DNA from: Fredinandcohnia onubensis
GTDB taxonomy: Bacteria; Bacillota; Bacilli; Bacillales; Bacillaceae_L
Length of the DNA stretch: 64,000 bases
Direction of reading: 5' to 3'
Assembly (NCBI RefSeq): GCF_002734285.1
Contig: NZ_NSEA01000028.1
Coordinates: 30,100-94,099 of the forward strand
The notes under the pieces were generated by a model. That model was not told the DNA's origin. It did no database searches and saw nothing but the letters and a program-made list of their open reading frames with translations. A program made the translations under genes and the position numbers. Each line of letters opens with the position of its first letter. Within the stretch, counting starts at the first letter, position 1. Below are positions 52,513 through 61,286 of the stretch, piece after piece.

Positions 52513-52554
52513 GAGTGCCTGATACACAATATGTGGTGTCAGGCATTCTTTTTT
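52513..52554 (+). terminator. Terminator of the Spo0E-like gene
   Basis: GAGTGCCTGATAC - 10-base loop - GTGTCAGGCATTC followed by T6. Confidence 0.85.
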
Positions 52555-52757
52555 GATATTAAAAGTCTCTAACTAAATATAGATATTCACCACATTAAGA
52601 AATGACAAATAAAACTAAAAGGAAATGATTATTTATCAATAAAAGAATGTTCACGATTTAAAGTTGGTCGCTAAAGCTACGGTTTTTTTAAGTTAAGATG
52701 ACAAGAATAAATAGAAGGATTACATGCAGAAAATGCTAGATAACTTTTTTAAAAATA

Positions 52758-52807
52758 TTGACTAGACACTAATTGGTGTCATATAATTTAGGACACCAAT
52801 TAGTGTC
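52758..52807 (+). promoter_or_regulatory. ArsR operon promoter with paired operators
   Basis: -35 TTGACT (52758-52763), an 18-base spacer and -10 TATAAT (52782-52787). The 16-mer GACACTAATTGGTGTC (52765-52780) lies in the spacer and its exact reverse complement GACACCAATTAGTGTC (52792-52807) lies just after the -10 box. This is a textbook autoregulatory operator for the ArsR protein downstream. Confidence 0.8.
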
Positions 52808-52834
52808 ATTTATATTTAATAAGGGGGGAGGATT

Positions 52835-53155
52835 TTGAACACTACTCACCAAAAACATGATGTTTTTGTAGCAATTGCAGACCCAACAAGACGTAAATTA
52901 ATACGTTTGTTGGCAGGTGCAGAAGAATTACCTCTTCACGAACTAACTCCTCATTTTCAAATGGGTCGGACTGCTGTGTCTAAACATTTGGCTATCCTTA
53001 AAGATGCTGATTTAGTTACCAACCGTAAAATAGGTAGAGAAACAAAGTACCGACTAAATCCAGCTCCCTTACAGGAAGTGAAAGATTGGTTAGCTTTTTA
53101 TGAAAAGTTTTGGAATGAAAGAGCGATATTACTAAAGAATATATTGGAGGAATAG
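52835..53155 (+). CDS. ArsR-family winged-helix repressor
   Basis: A 106-residue repressor: VAIADPTRRKLIRLLAGAEELPLHEL, then MGRTAVSKHLAILKDADLV as the recognition helix and the wing NRKIGRETKYRLNP. There is no cysteine metal site, so it is of the YczG/SdpR-like kind often paired with SRPBCC proteins. TTG start with GGGGAGG upstream. It heads a four-gene unit. Confidence 0.88.
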   Translation: MNTTHQKHDVFVAIADPTRRKLIRLLAGAEELPLHELTPHFQMGRTAVSKHLAILKDADLVTNRKIGRETKYRLNPAPLQEVKDWLAFYEKFWNERAILLKNILEE

Positions 53156-53158
53156 AAA

Positions 53159-53551
53159 ATGGCAGATTTATCATTAGATTTTCAATTTAAGAGCCCAATC
53201 AATAAGGTATGGGATGCATTAACACATTCGGATACACTTGCACAATGGGTAATGGAAAATGACTTTAAGCCAATTGTAGGATATAAATGTCAGTTTCGAA
53301 ATAAGGATATAGATTTAATTGTTGATAGTGAAGTATTGGTAGTAGACAAGCCTAATAAGCTATCTTACACATGGGTAGGTGGGCCGGTAAACACGATCGT
53401 CACATGGACATTGAAAGAAGAAAATGGAACAACCTACCTACACCTTGAGCAGACTGGATTTGAAAATGAGAATGTTCAAGCGTTCAACGGTGCGAAGTAT
53501 GGTTGGGCATATAAGATTGAAGAGCTTAAAAAAGTGTTAGAGGAAATTTGA
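53159..53551 (+). CDS. SRPBCC/AHSA1-family protein
   Basis: A 130-residue START-like (SRPBCC) domain protein: FQFKSPINKVWDALTHSDTLAQWV at the N-terminus, KLSYTWVGGPVNTIVTWTL and TYLHLEQTGF in the sheet, and a C-terminal helix GWAYKIEELKKVLEE. It would bind a hydrophobic ligand; the ligand is unknown. It lies 3 bp after arsR with GGAGG before the ATG. ArsR/SRPBCC pairs are frequent in Bacilli. Confidence 0.87.
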   Translation: MADLSLDFQFKSPINKVWDALTHSDTLAQWVMENDFKPIVGYKCQFRNKDIDLIVDSEVLVVDKPNKLSYTWVGGPVNTIVTWTLKEENGTTYLHLEQTGFENENVQAFNGAKYGWAYKIEELKKVLEEI

Positions 53552-53574
53552 ACGAAATCATAGGAGGGTATAAG

Positions 53575-53946
53575 TTGGAGGTTTTTGTTAAATTTTTAGC
53601 GGGGATTGATGACCCTTTCCACAGAGAAAGAACAGAAGAAGTATTAACTTGGATAACAGATAAATATCCAAATTTAAAGAAAGAAATTAAATGGAATCAA
53701 CCAATGTTTACGGATCATGGCACATATATAATTGGCTTTAGCGTTTCTAAAAAGCATTTAGCCGTCGCTCCTGAAAGTGTAACGATTACTCATGTAGAGG
53801 ATGACATTGTAAAGGCTGGCTATGATTACACAAAGGAGATTATACGTATTCCTTGGAAAAGTCCGGTAGACTACACACTACTTGAGAAAATGATTGAATT
53901 TAATATTAAGGACAAGGCAAACTGTACAACTCTCTGGAGGAAATAG
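53575..53946 (+). CDS. DUF1801 / frataxin-like iron chaperone (YdhG type)
   Basis: A 123-residue protein close to B. subtilis YdhG (Fra): FLAGIDDPFHRERTEEVLTWI, EIKWNQPMFTDHGTYIIGF and KKHLAVAPE. YdhG has been described as a frataxin-like iron donor. The preferred start is the TTG at 53575, with AGGAGGG 6 bases upstream; an in-frame TTG at 53548 overlaps the previous stop region. It is in the same operon. Confidence 0.85.
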   Translation: MEVFVKFLAGIDDPFHRERTEEVLTWITDKYPNLKKEIKWNQPMFTDHGTYIIGFSVSKKHLAVAPESVTITHVEDDIVKAGYDYTKEIIRIPWKSPVDYTLLEKMIEFNIKDKANCTTLWRK

Positions 53947-54011
53947 AAAAATATAGGGTAGCCCTTAGAAAGTGTATGAGGGCTTCTGTGAGTCTTAAAG
54001 GAGATAATGAA

Positions 54012-54713
54012 ATGGGATTTTTTCAAGATATGATTGCAGTATTTAAAAAGAGACAATTAGTATTTAGAGAAAGCTATAAAGAATCAGATGATGTGTATAC
54101 ATTTGTATTTGAAAAAGAGAAAGATCTAACCTGGAAAGCAGGGCAGCATGGATTGTTTAGTATTACTCATAAAAAAGTGAAAAATCCTACTAAACCTTTT
54201 ACAATAGCAGCTGCTCCAAGTGAAAATATTGTCAGGTTAACAATGAAAATAAATGATAAGCCAAGTGATTTTAAGAAGGCAATGTTAGAACTAAAACAGG
54301 GAATGACAATTGGTATGTCTGGTCCTTTAGGGTCATTTAATATAAACGATGATCGTCCTACTGTCCTTATTGCTGGAGGAATTGGAATCACACCGTTTCG
54401 ATCCATCGTAAAGAAGATTGAGGCAGAGGGAAAAGGTAATAAGAAGCCAATTCACCTACTCTATATGGATAGTGAAAAGTCTTATCTATTTAAAGATGAA
54501 CTTGATGCCAATAATGCCTCAATAAGTACCACGTATCTTGATTCTAGGGATAACTTACATCAGGAGATAAATAAGTTAGCTAATCTGTATCAGAACAATG
54601 GTCAATATTTGATTGCAGGGCCGAAGTCAATGGTGGATTCAATTTCTAGTTACTTACAAAATAATAGTATTTCAAAAAGGAATATCAAAAAAGATGCTTT
54701 TTATGGCTATTAA
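54012..54713 (+). CDS. Ferredoxin-reductase-fold FAD/NAD(P) oxidoreductase
   Basis: A 233-residue flavoprotein with an FAD-binding barrel (about 20-105, KPFTIAAAPSENIVRLTMKI) and a nucleotide-binding domain (about 110-233) with VLIAGGIGITPFRSIV and QYLIAGPKSMVDSI. No ferredoxin or globin domain is attached, so the electron acceptor is unknown. AAAGGAGA lies 7 bases before the ATG. It follows the YdhG-like gene by 65 bp and may belong to the ArsR operon. Confidence 0.85.
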   Translation: MGFFQDMIAVFKKRQLVFRESYKESDDVYTFVFEKEKDLTWKAGQHGLFSITHKKVKNPTKPFTIAAAPSENIVRLTMKINDKPSDFKKAMLELKQGMTIGMSGPLGSFNINDDRPTVLIAGGIGITPFRSIVKKIEAEGKGNKKPIHLLYMDSEKSYLFKDELDANNASISTTYLDSRDNLHQEINKLANLYQNNGQYLIAGPKSMVDSISSYLQNNSISKRNIKKDAFYGY

Positions 54714-55090
54714 AGGATGAGTTGAGGAGTTGAGTTCATCCTCCCATCCTATTTATTCTTAAAACTGTAATAATAGGAACCCAGCTAAATAGAAATAAGA
54801 ACACCTTCCTATATGAATAGGAACAACAGGTGATTTTTTCTTTTTGCAAATTCAGGCAAGATTAGCATATAGGAATTCACAGCAGGTTAGTATTATATAG
54901 ATGAAAAGTGGCCGTTGGTACTGGCTTGCTATATCCCTATCGAGTGAAAAGTTGATGAAGTTATCGGTATAAATAGGAATCAGACTTCTTTGAGAACAAT
55001 TAAGGAAAGAAAGAGACTTGATAACCTCATAACACATACCATAGCTTCAATAACTCTAACATATAATTACTCCTTAAGGGGATGGCGAGC

Positions 55091-55483
55091 TTGAGAAAAA
55101 CAGTATTAATTGCTGACGATTCATTATTTATGAGATCTTATTTAAAAAGAATAATAGTCGAAGAAAACTATAAAGTTATCTCGGAAGCTAGCAATGGAGA
55201 AGAGGTTGTTCTCCAATATAAAAAATTTTTACCAGATGTTGTTTTTATGGATATAACAATGCCTAAAGTGAATGGTATTAATGCACTAATTGAAATTAAA
55301 AAATTTGATCCTAATGCAAAAGTTATTATGTGTTCCTCATTGGGGCAAAAATCATATATTATAGATGCGATTAGAAACGGAGCTACAGATTTTATTGTAA
55401 AGCCTTACTTCAATAATCTCGTAAATATATTAAGGAAGATCGAATATCTCCACTGTAACTCAAATAGATTGAAAGTAGAGTAG
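55091..55483 (+). CDS. CheY-like single-domain response regulator
   Basis: A 130-residue receiver domain: acidic pair Asp9/Asp10, phospho-acceptor Asp54 in VFMDITMP, Ser/Thr in VIMCSSLGQKSY and Lys in FIVKPY. No output domain. The SSLGQ segment is typical of CheY proteins of Bacilli. AAGGGG lies 9 bases before the TTG at 55091; an ATG at 55082 abuts the ribosome site. No kinase gene is near. The gap 54714-55090 holds a weak hairpin and no gene. Confidence 0.85.
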   Translation: MRKTVLIADDSLFMRSYLKRIIVEENYKVISEASNGEEVVLQYKKFLPDVVFMDITMPKVNGINALIEIKKFDPNAKVIMCSSLGQKSYIIDAIRNGATDFIVKPYFNNLVNILRKIEYLHCNSNRLKVE

Positions 55484-55554
55484 CAAAAGAAAGAGTCCAA
55501 ACAGGCCGTATGGCCGATGTTGAGGGCTTGTTTTTGGAGAAGGTTGGTTTTTAA
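55480..55554 (+). pseudogene. Relic of a second truA 3' end
   Basis: The 25-codon stretch VAKERVQTGRMADVEGLF followed by LEKVGF and a stop aligns with the true TruA C-terminus (SKERIQTGRMAEAEGLY, then LEKVGF) encoded at 63107-63181. The DNA shares GGAGAAGGTTGGTTTTTAA exactly. Upstream there is no more TruA sequence; the relic starts at the end of the CheY-like gene. It is a fragment of a paralogue or a vertical relic after rearrangement. Confidence 0.8.
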
Positions 55555-55864
55555 AAAATCGCTACATTTTTTTCAACAGATGTTTAATCACCAGCATCCA
55601 TGTGTTGCCACATTTACTGGAAATGTGGAGTGAGTATCGCAGTTAATTTTTAAGTGAATCTGCAATTACTGCTCAAATCCATGGAGTGCGTAGCAAAAAA
55701 CATAAGAACTTTCTTTTTTTCTAATGGAATATAAATGATAGGCTTAGAGGAGATTTTCCTTTAAGCCTTTTTGTTCACTAATTTGCCACAAAAAAATTTC
55801 AAAACGGATGCCCCTTTTTTACCACTACCTCTCTATAACAACGGTGAAAGGGTGGTGCATTCGT

Positions 55865-56731
55865 GTGAATTTAAAATCGGGCACAATTGATCAGTTTGAG
55901 AACTATTCAAATTTTAATAGTTTAAAGGAATTCAACAGACATATGGAGATGTGGATGCTTCAATATAAGGATGATTTTTCAAAAGGTGAGCTCGTTGGGT
56001 TAAAACGCCTTGTTCGTTATTCAGCAAAAATTCCAGGGGTTTGCAATGCAAAGATTGGTACGATGCTGAAGTCCATCCATGAGGAATACAATGGAAATGG
56101 CGTGTCTCGTTCTACTTTTAAAAGGATGATTCAAAAAGCAGTGGCTTTAGGTATTTTTACTGTTTATGAAACCGAGCGCAAGAATGGCTCACAATCTAGC
56201 AATCTTTACGTGTTTAATCGTTACCCTGAAATGACCTCGACCTATCATGAACCACCTAAAAACGAAATTTTGAACCTCCCTAAAGAAACTAGTAATCCTT
56301 TTGAAACTAAACAAAATATAAAAGAACGTAAAGACGCTCCTCTAGATTTTACATTTACGAGTGATTGGGTTCCTGTTTCCTTTGTGGAAGCAGTAAAACC
56401 ATTTTTTCCTGAAGCAAGAACAATCGAGGAATATTGGAAAATGGCAGCCATTGCAGCCAGTAAAAACAATCGTGATTATGAATGTTTAGATATAATCGAG
56501 CTATCGATTAAAGCCTTCAAACAAATGCTTATCAAGCTAAAGAGAAATACTGTTCATAATCCTTTTGCCTATTTTTATGGAGTGTTATCCTGTAAATTGG
56601 AAGAGTTATACTATCAAGAATTAGAAGAATCAGAGGAGTATTTTGCGGAAAGCATTAGCGTGCAGCGAAAAGAAGCATCCCAAAAATCCGAGCTCTTTTT
56701 GTTACTTCAGGAAGTCTTGCCGCTAGCTTAG
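55865..56731 (+). CDS. HTH-containing protein of unknown role, 288 aa
   Basis: A 288-residue soluble protein. Residues 40-125 look like a winged-helix/replication-initiator-type domain: FSKGELVGLKRLVRYSAKI, then GNGVSRSTFKRMIQKAVALGI and the wing TVYETERKNGSQSSNLYVF. A helical C-terminal half ends with many Glu and Gln residues. Similar chromosomal proteins of unknown function occur in many Bacillus. GTG start with AAAGGGTGG upstream. The gap before it (55555-55864) shows no gene. Confidence 0.65.
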   Translation: MNLKSGTIDQFENYSNFNSLKEFNRHMEMWMLQYKDDFSKGELVGLKRLVRYSAKIPGVCNAKIGTMLKSIHEEYNGNGVSRSTFKRMIQKAVALGIFTVYETERKNGSQSSNLYVFNRYPEMTSTYHEPPKNEILNLPKETSNPFETKQNIKERKDAPLDFTFTSDWVPVSFVEAVKPFFPEARTIEEYWKMAAIAASKNNRDYECLDIIELSIKAFKQMLIKLKRNTVHNPFAYFYGVLSCKLEELYYQELEESEEYFAESISVQRKEASQKSELFLLLQEVLPLA

Positions 56732-56818
56732 ATGGCATAAAGGTAAAATTTGTGGTGTTGGTTTATAATTAATAAAAAACACATATTTGGGAAAATAAAT
56801 GCAGAAAGAGGAATGTGA

Positions 56819-58624
56819 ATGACAGTTGGAAGAAATGATCCATGTCCTTGTGGGAGTGGGAAAAAGTATAAAAAGTGTTGTATGAAAAAGAGTAACGTCG
56901 TGCAGTTAAGAGAATTTAAAGTAGAGCAATTTTATAAACAAAAGCATAGGTTAGTGAATCTACTCAGTGACTTTATCTATGAGAGGGTTTCAAATAAACT
57001 TTACTACCGATTGAAATCCGAATTTAAAGATAGAGCAAAATTGAAATCTGATAAAGACCTAGGAGGACTTTTAGACTTTTGGCTCTATTTTTTCTACCGT
57101 TATGAAAATGGTATGCGGGGGATTGAATGGTTTTTAACGGAAAAAGGGCAGCGACTCTCAGAAGAAGAGCTTGTAATGGCTAAAAGATGGGCCGAGCTTA
57201 GACCAAAGCTTGTTCAAGCTATTGATAAAACGGATTCCCATGTTGTTTTTCTAGATTTTTTCACAAAAGAAAAGTTTCTAGTATCTGCCTATCATGAAAA
57301 TATTCCATTCTTTACTCCTTGGTATAGTACGTTGGCTTTACTTGAACCACTTGTAGACGAATTTTATTTTAATGGTGTTAGAACTCAGGCAAGTCCAAAT
57401 GGATTTCATAAAGCGACAATTTTAGTGCAAAGTCTAATGAAGCAAACAGGACTGGATCACGAACAAGTATTTATTGAGTACTATCCTGAATTACTGGTAG
57501 CATTACGAGATGAAAGCGACGAAGATTTAGGTGAAAAGGAATTAGTTCAATATAATTATAAATTCCTACTTAATGACAAAGTTGTAGGGGAGAATTTCTT
57601 ATATAACGAAGAATGTTTTAAGATTGATACTTGGGAGGATTCTTATAAAAAACTAGTTTGGCTGGATAATTTACACTTTTATGAGGATAGTGAACTAGAG
57701 GGCAGCCTACATATTGGGGAAGTTCTGGCCAGCATAGAACTTAAGAATACAACATTAACCTTTGTCTCTACTAACCTGAGTATCGTTAACCAGTTTCTAA
57801 GAAAATTGCAAAAGGCTAGAGGAGCATTTCAGTTGGTAGATGATCAGGAAGAACGAATTACCTTACCGATAAATGCTGAAGTGCAACAACTATCACTTGC
57901 TCTTGAAAAGGGTGTACCCGAATATTTTGGGATAATTGCACAAAATAAATGGAACCTAAAACTAGATGAGCCGATTCCAATTTTCGATAATTTGTCTTTA
58001 AGGCAATTAGTTGAAAAGGGAAAAGGAGATTTAGCTGAAGTATGGTTGAAACAATCGGAATATACCTTATATCTCCTTGTTTATCAACAATATGGAAATG
58101 TAGAGGTCACAGCTGATTTTAATACTGTAAGAAGAGAATTAGGCTTGGAGACTTCACCTTTTGTTACAGGTGGAAAGCAACGTCAGTCAAAACTTCTACC
58201 GGTACTTAATAAGGAACAACGTAAAACGGTTATTTTGGAACAGGATATACTGATTTATGAAAACTTAGGCTTTACTCCGAAAACGGTTGATAACTTCTAT
58301 ACAAAAGACCTCATTAAGTTTTATAAAGAAAAAACCGATGGAATGTCTGAAAGTACTCAAAGAAAATACCAAAATAGTCTTTATGATATAAGAGAAGTTT
58401 TGGAAAGAAGCACAGTACAGAATTGGGACGAGTGTAATTTTTCTTTCTGGCAAGAGTTTATTTCAAATGGAATATATAAGATAAATGATAGAGTCAGTAA
58501 AACAAAGCTGAATGACATGATTTCTACGGTAAAAGCATTAACAAAATGGTTGGAAAAAGAAAAGAAGTTTCAACATGCTAAACAAATTGCTGCCCTTGGA
58601 ATGGAAACTCAAGTGATAAAGTAA
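56819..58624 (+). CDS. SEC-C zinc-motif protein with integrase-like C-terminal domain
   Basis: A 601-residue protein. The N-terminus is a SEC-C zinc motif, DPCPCGSGKKYKKCC (Cys9, 11, 20, 21). Residues 30-480 are unrecognised and rich in aromatic and charged residues. Residues 497-590 look like the core-binding (SAM-like) domain of tyrosine recombinases: DLIKFYKEKTDGMSESTQRK, then FWQEFISNGI and MISTVKALTKWLEKE. The catalytic RHRY domain is missing. The role is unknown; it may bind nucleic acid. An AGAGGAA ribosome site precedes the ATG. Confidence 0.7.
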   Translation: MTVGRNDPCPCGSGKKYKKCCMKKSNVVQLREFKVEQFYKQKHRLVNLLSDFIYERVSNKLYYRLKSEFKDRAKLKSDKDLGGLLDFWLYFFYRYENGMRGIEWFLTEKGQRLSEEELVMAKRWAELRPKLVQAIDKTDSHVVFLDFFTKEKFLVSAYHENIPFFTPWYSTLALLEPLVDEFYFNGVRTQASPNGFHKATILVQSLMKQTGLDHEQVFIEYYPELLVALRDESDEDLGEKELVQYNYKFLLNDKVVGENFLYNEECFKIDTWEDSYKKLVWLDNLHFYEDSELEGSLHIGEVLASIELKNTTLTFVSTNLSIVNQFLRKLQKARGAFQLVDDQEERITLPINAEVQQLSLALEKGVPEYFGIIAQNKWNLKLDEPIPIFDNLSLRQLVEKGKGDLAEVWLKQSEYTLYLLVYQQYGNVEVTADFNTVRRELGLETSPFVTGGKQRQSKLLPVLNKEQRKTVILEQDILIYENLGFTPKTVDNFYTKDLIKFYKEKTDGMSESTQRKYQNSLYDIREVLERSTVQNWDECNFSFWQEFISNGIYKINDRVSKTKLNDMISTVKALTKWLEKEKKFQHAKQIAALGMETQVIK

Positions 58625-58649
58625 ATAAGATTCTACTGTAAAATTCATG

Positions 58650-58717
58650 AATTAAAGGGCCAGACCCCCATTGTACTAAAGCGCTAGCGCACTGGGTGTT
58701 AGGCCCTGCTTTTTTTT
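58650..58717. repeat. R1 hairpin repeat, copy 5
   Basis: GAATTAAAGGGCCAGACCCC ... GCGCTAGCGCACTGGGTGTT, then AGGCCCTGC with T8. It lies 26 bp after the SEC-C gene and can end its transcript. It runs directly into an R2 fragment. Confidence 0.85.
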
Positions 58718-58718
58718 G

Positions 58719-58764
58719 CGTGGAACTATTTGTGAAACAAGAATTTTCGGGTCGTCACTGTGAC
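58719..58764. repeat. R2 repeat, copy c (5' part missing)
   Basis: GCGTGGAACTATTTGTGAAA, then CAAGAATTTTCGGGTCGTCA and CTGTGAC. The GCCCAATC hairpin is replaced by R1. Confidence 0.75.
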
Positions 58765-58849
58765 TTATCTCTTTTTTTGTTCTTTAAATTTCAACTATTG
58801 CAAAATTTGTGGTATATTATAAAAATATTTGTCTAACAAAATATTATTC

Positions 58850-59106
58850 GTATGAATGCTGATAAGTGAAGAACTTATAACAGGTTAATTAAACCTCTTG
58901 AGAACACAACGAGGCTACCCTACCTTGGGTTTAGTGAGCGCAACGATTAGGTGAAGTGCATCTGAATTTTTCAGAAAAGGTGGAATAGTAAAATCAATCA
59001 TTAGGAGACGATAGTTTATGCTATTACTTAATATTGATGAAATATGTACTACTTAGAAAAGCATTCATGCAAATTGTGAGATTAAAAGAGAAGGGCTGAT
59101 TTACAT
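58850..59106 (+). promoter_or_regulatory. Structured leader of brnQ
   Basis: The 257-bp leader holds several short hairpins: AGGTTAATTAAACCT near 58881, CCTCTTGAGAACACAACGAGG near 58894-58914 and ACCC-TACCTT-GGGT near 58917-58930, before a leucine-rich leader peptide. It has no T-box AGGGTGG-ACCGCG element, and I do not recognise a known riboswitch class. Confidence 0.4.
59018..59056 (+). CDS. Leucine-rich leader peptide upstream of brnQ
   Basis: A 12-codon frame MLLLNIDEICTT, with a GGAGA ribosome site 9 bases before the ATG, ends 50 bp before brnQ. Three consecutive Leu and two Ile codons in front of a branched-chain amino acid transporter suggest attenuation by charged tRNA level, but no clear terminator hairpin follows it. 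Confidence 0.4.
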   Translation: MLLLNIDEICTT

Positions 59107-60414
59107 ATGAAAAAGACTCTAAGAGATAGTAGTATTATTGGGCTTGCGCTTTTTGCCACATTTTTTGGGGCAGGGAATTTAATTTTCCCACCATTTTTAG
59201 GGCTGCAGTCCGGGACGGGCTGGCTTAGCGGGAACATCGGATTCATTATTTCAGGGGTCTTTTTCCCTATACTAGCGATTTATATTATATCCCATGCTGG
59301 TGGTACTGTAGATCAATTGACTAAAAAAGTGCATCCTAAATTTTCGCAATGGATACTACTAGGTATCATGTTATTTTCAAGCTTTATTGCCATACCGAGA
59401 ACGGGGGCTGTTACCCATGAATTAGGTTTTCAGGCAGTTTTCCCATCGATTCCAGCAGCACCTATTGTCATCATTTTCTTCGCGTTAACTTATTATTTTG
59501 TAAATGACAGGAACAATGTTATCGATAAAGTGGGAACTTTTTTAACACCTGCATTAGTTGTCATTTTAATTGCTATCATCATAAATGGAGTCATAGCCCC
59601 AGTTGGACAACCAGTGGACACAGAAATTTCAAGTAGTTTTGTTAATGCATTTCTTGGCGGATATCAAACAGGAGACTTATTAGTAAGTTTTATGGTTGCT
59701 AGTGTGTTTGTTTCACATCTTTTTGGCAAAGGATACCGGTCTGATAAGGAAAGAAATAAAATGATTGCATTTGCCGGGCTCATCGCCTTTATCTTTTTAG
59801 TTATCATCTATTCGGGGCTTTTATATTTAGGGGCTTCAGTTAGTGGGATGTATCCTGAAAACGTAGATAGGGCCGAACTATTATTAGGTATTGTAGAATC
59901 GATATTAGGTAAAGGCGGTCTCTACGGATTAGGGGTCGTGGTGGCATTAGCATGTCTGACTACTGCGATTGGCTTGACTACAGCTGTTGCGCAATTTTTT
60001 GATAGTTTAACAAATGGGAAGCTAAGTTATAAAACAACGGCTGCCATCGTTTGTGTCCTTGGCATTGCCATTGCATTATTAGGTGTAGATCGAATCGTAT
60101 TTTTAGCAACACCGCTTTATGAGGCAATCTATCCGGTTTGTATCGTGGTCATATTGGTTGGGATTTTCCATAGGCACTTACCAAACGCTGCCTCCTTTCA
60201 AGGTGCCGTGTTCTTAACATTGATTATTAGCGTAGCAGAGGCTATGACATCAGCCGTAAATATACCATTTTTATCTCGTTTAATTGGGATGATTCCATTG
60301 AGCAGTAATGGGTTCGCATGGCTAATTCCAGCAATAATTGGATTCATCGGTGGAGCAATCATTGGAAGATTTAAAGAGAAGGAGAAAGCCTCAGGGCAGT
60401 CGATTGCAAATTAA
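59107..60414 (+). CDS. brnQ: Branched-chain amino acid transporter BrnQ
   Basis: A 435-residue LIVCS-family carrier with 12 helices that imports leucine, isoleucine and valine with Na+ or H+. The N-terminus IIGLALFATFFGAGNLIFPP, then GWLSGNIGFIISGVFFP, is diagnostic, as is SFIAIPRTGAVTHELGF. GAGAAGGG lies 10-17 bases before the ATG. The leader carries a putative Leu-rich peptide. Confidence 0.92.
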   Translation: MKKTLRDSSIIGLALFATFFGAGNLIFPPFLGLQSGTGWLSGNIGFIISGVFFPILAIYIISHAGGTVDQLTKKVHPKFSQWILLGIMLFSSFIAIPRTGAVTHELGFQAVFPSIPAAPIVIIFFALTYYFVNDRNNVIDKVGTFLTPALVVILIAIIINGVIAPVGQPVDTEISSSFVNAFLGGYQTGDLLVSFMVASVFVSHLFGKGYRSDKERNKMIAFAGLIAFIFLVIIYSGLLYLGASVSGMYPENVDRAELLLGIVESILGKGGLYGLGVVVALACLTTAIGLTTAVAQFFDSLTNGKLSYKTTAAIVCVLGIAIALLGVDRIVFLATPLYEAIYPVCIVVILVGIFHRHLPNAASFQGAVFLTLIISVAEAMTSAVNIPFLSRLIGMIPLSSNGFAWLIPAIIGFIGGAIIGRFKEKEKASGQSIAN

Positions 60415-60456
60415 AATTACATCCTCGAATTTTCAAAATAAATACATGTCCCTCTT

Positions 60457-60549
60457 AAAGCCCAATCAAAACAAGATTGGGCTTTTTGCCTATCACGTAC
60501 CCGTGGAACAATGTGTGAAACAAGAATATTCGGGTCGTTACTGTGACGT
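60457..60549. repeat. R2 repeat, copy d
   Basis: AAGCCCAATC-AAAACAA-GATTGGGCTT hairpin, then TTGCCTATCACGTACCCGTG, GTGAAACAAGAATATTCGGG and CGTTACTGTGACGTA. It follows brnQ by 42 bp and its hairpin can serve as terminator. From 60550 to 60879 the sequence is AT-rich without a gene; TTGACA occurs at 60576. Confidence 0.8.
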
Positions 60550-60879
60550 AACCTAATTTTTAAAAATATAAGTTATTGACAATTTTTACAGATTATGAAA
60601 CTATTGAATTATAAATTACACTTTCATTTCATTTTCACACTTCAATTAGATGTTCCTCTTGTTTTTATACCCTGTAACTAACATTTCCAGGATCAATTCC
60701 TAAACTATATTTTTACTTTATTCTATTTTTCCCTATTATACTTTTTTTAACTAACAATATTTATCAAAGTTAAGACTGAAAGGAGTGGTAACGAATGTAA
60801 ACTAATTATAATTTTCATAGGTATTTTAAAGTGGAGAATACTATATCTGGAAATTTATGCTAATTGTAGGAGGAAAACT

Positions 60880-61191
60880 ATGAGTCATGATATTTTAGGC
60901 TATGATAAAGCGGGAGAAGAAATTGCTTATGCACGTTTTAGCATGGGGAACTATAATGCTACTATACTCTACGATTTATTAGATGCAAATAATTACTATG
61001 CTGGAGTTAGTGGGTCTGGTGATAGTTCAAACTTTTCAATAAAACAAATAGAAAACGCCTTGAATTCTTACGATCAATTATATAAACATTCTCTTCCGGC
61101 ATCTTGGGATCAAAAACAAATTCTATTGTTTTTACAGAATTGTTTAGCAACAGCACGAAAAGAGGGTAGTGTAGCGGTGTTTTTTGGTTAG
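60880..61191 (+). CDS. Hypothetical protein, 103 aa
   Basis: A soluble 103-residue protein starting MSHDILGYDKAGEEIAYARF with SMGNYNATILYDLLDAN, and a C-terminal helix KQILLFLQNCLATARKEG. Similar small cytoplasmic proteins are common in Bacillus; the function is unknown. A strong AGGAGG ribosome site lies 7 bases before the ATG. Confidence 0.65.
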   Translation: MSHDILGYDKAGEEIAYARFSMGNYNATILYDLLDANNYYAGVSGSGDSSNFSIKQIENALNSYDQLYKHSLPASWDQKQILLFLQNCLATARKEGSVAVFFG

Positions 61192-61286
61192 TATTTCAGA
61201 TTGTTTACTGAATCATCTATTTTACCACACATTTTAGTAACAATTCATTTCATTTTTATTCGTCTTCCCATTCCTTCCTGTCTTAA

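Noticed and set aside
56819..58624. Functional tyrosine recombinase
   Set aside because: Only the core-binding-like domain is present; no R-HxxR-Y catalytic residues follow.
58850..59017. T-box, M-box or S-box riboswitch before brnQ
   Set aside because: A TTAGGTGAAG stretch recalls the M-box and GGTGGAATAG recalls a T-box, but the remaining conserved elements are missing.
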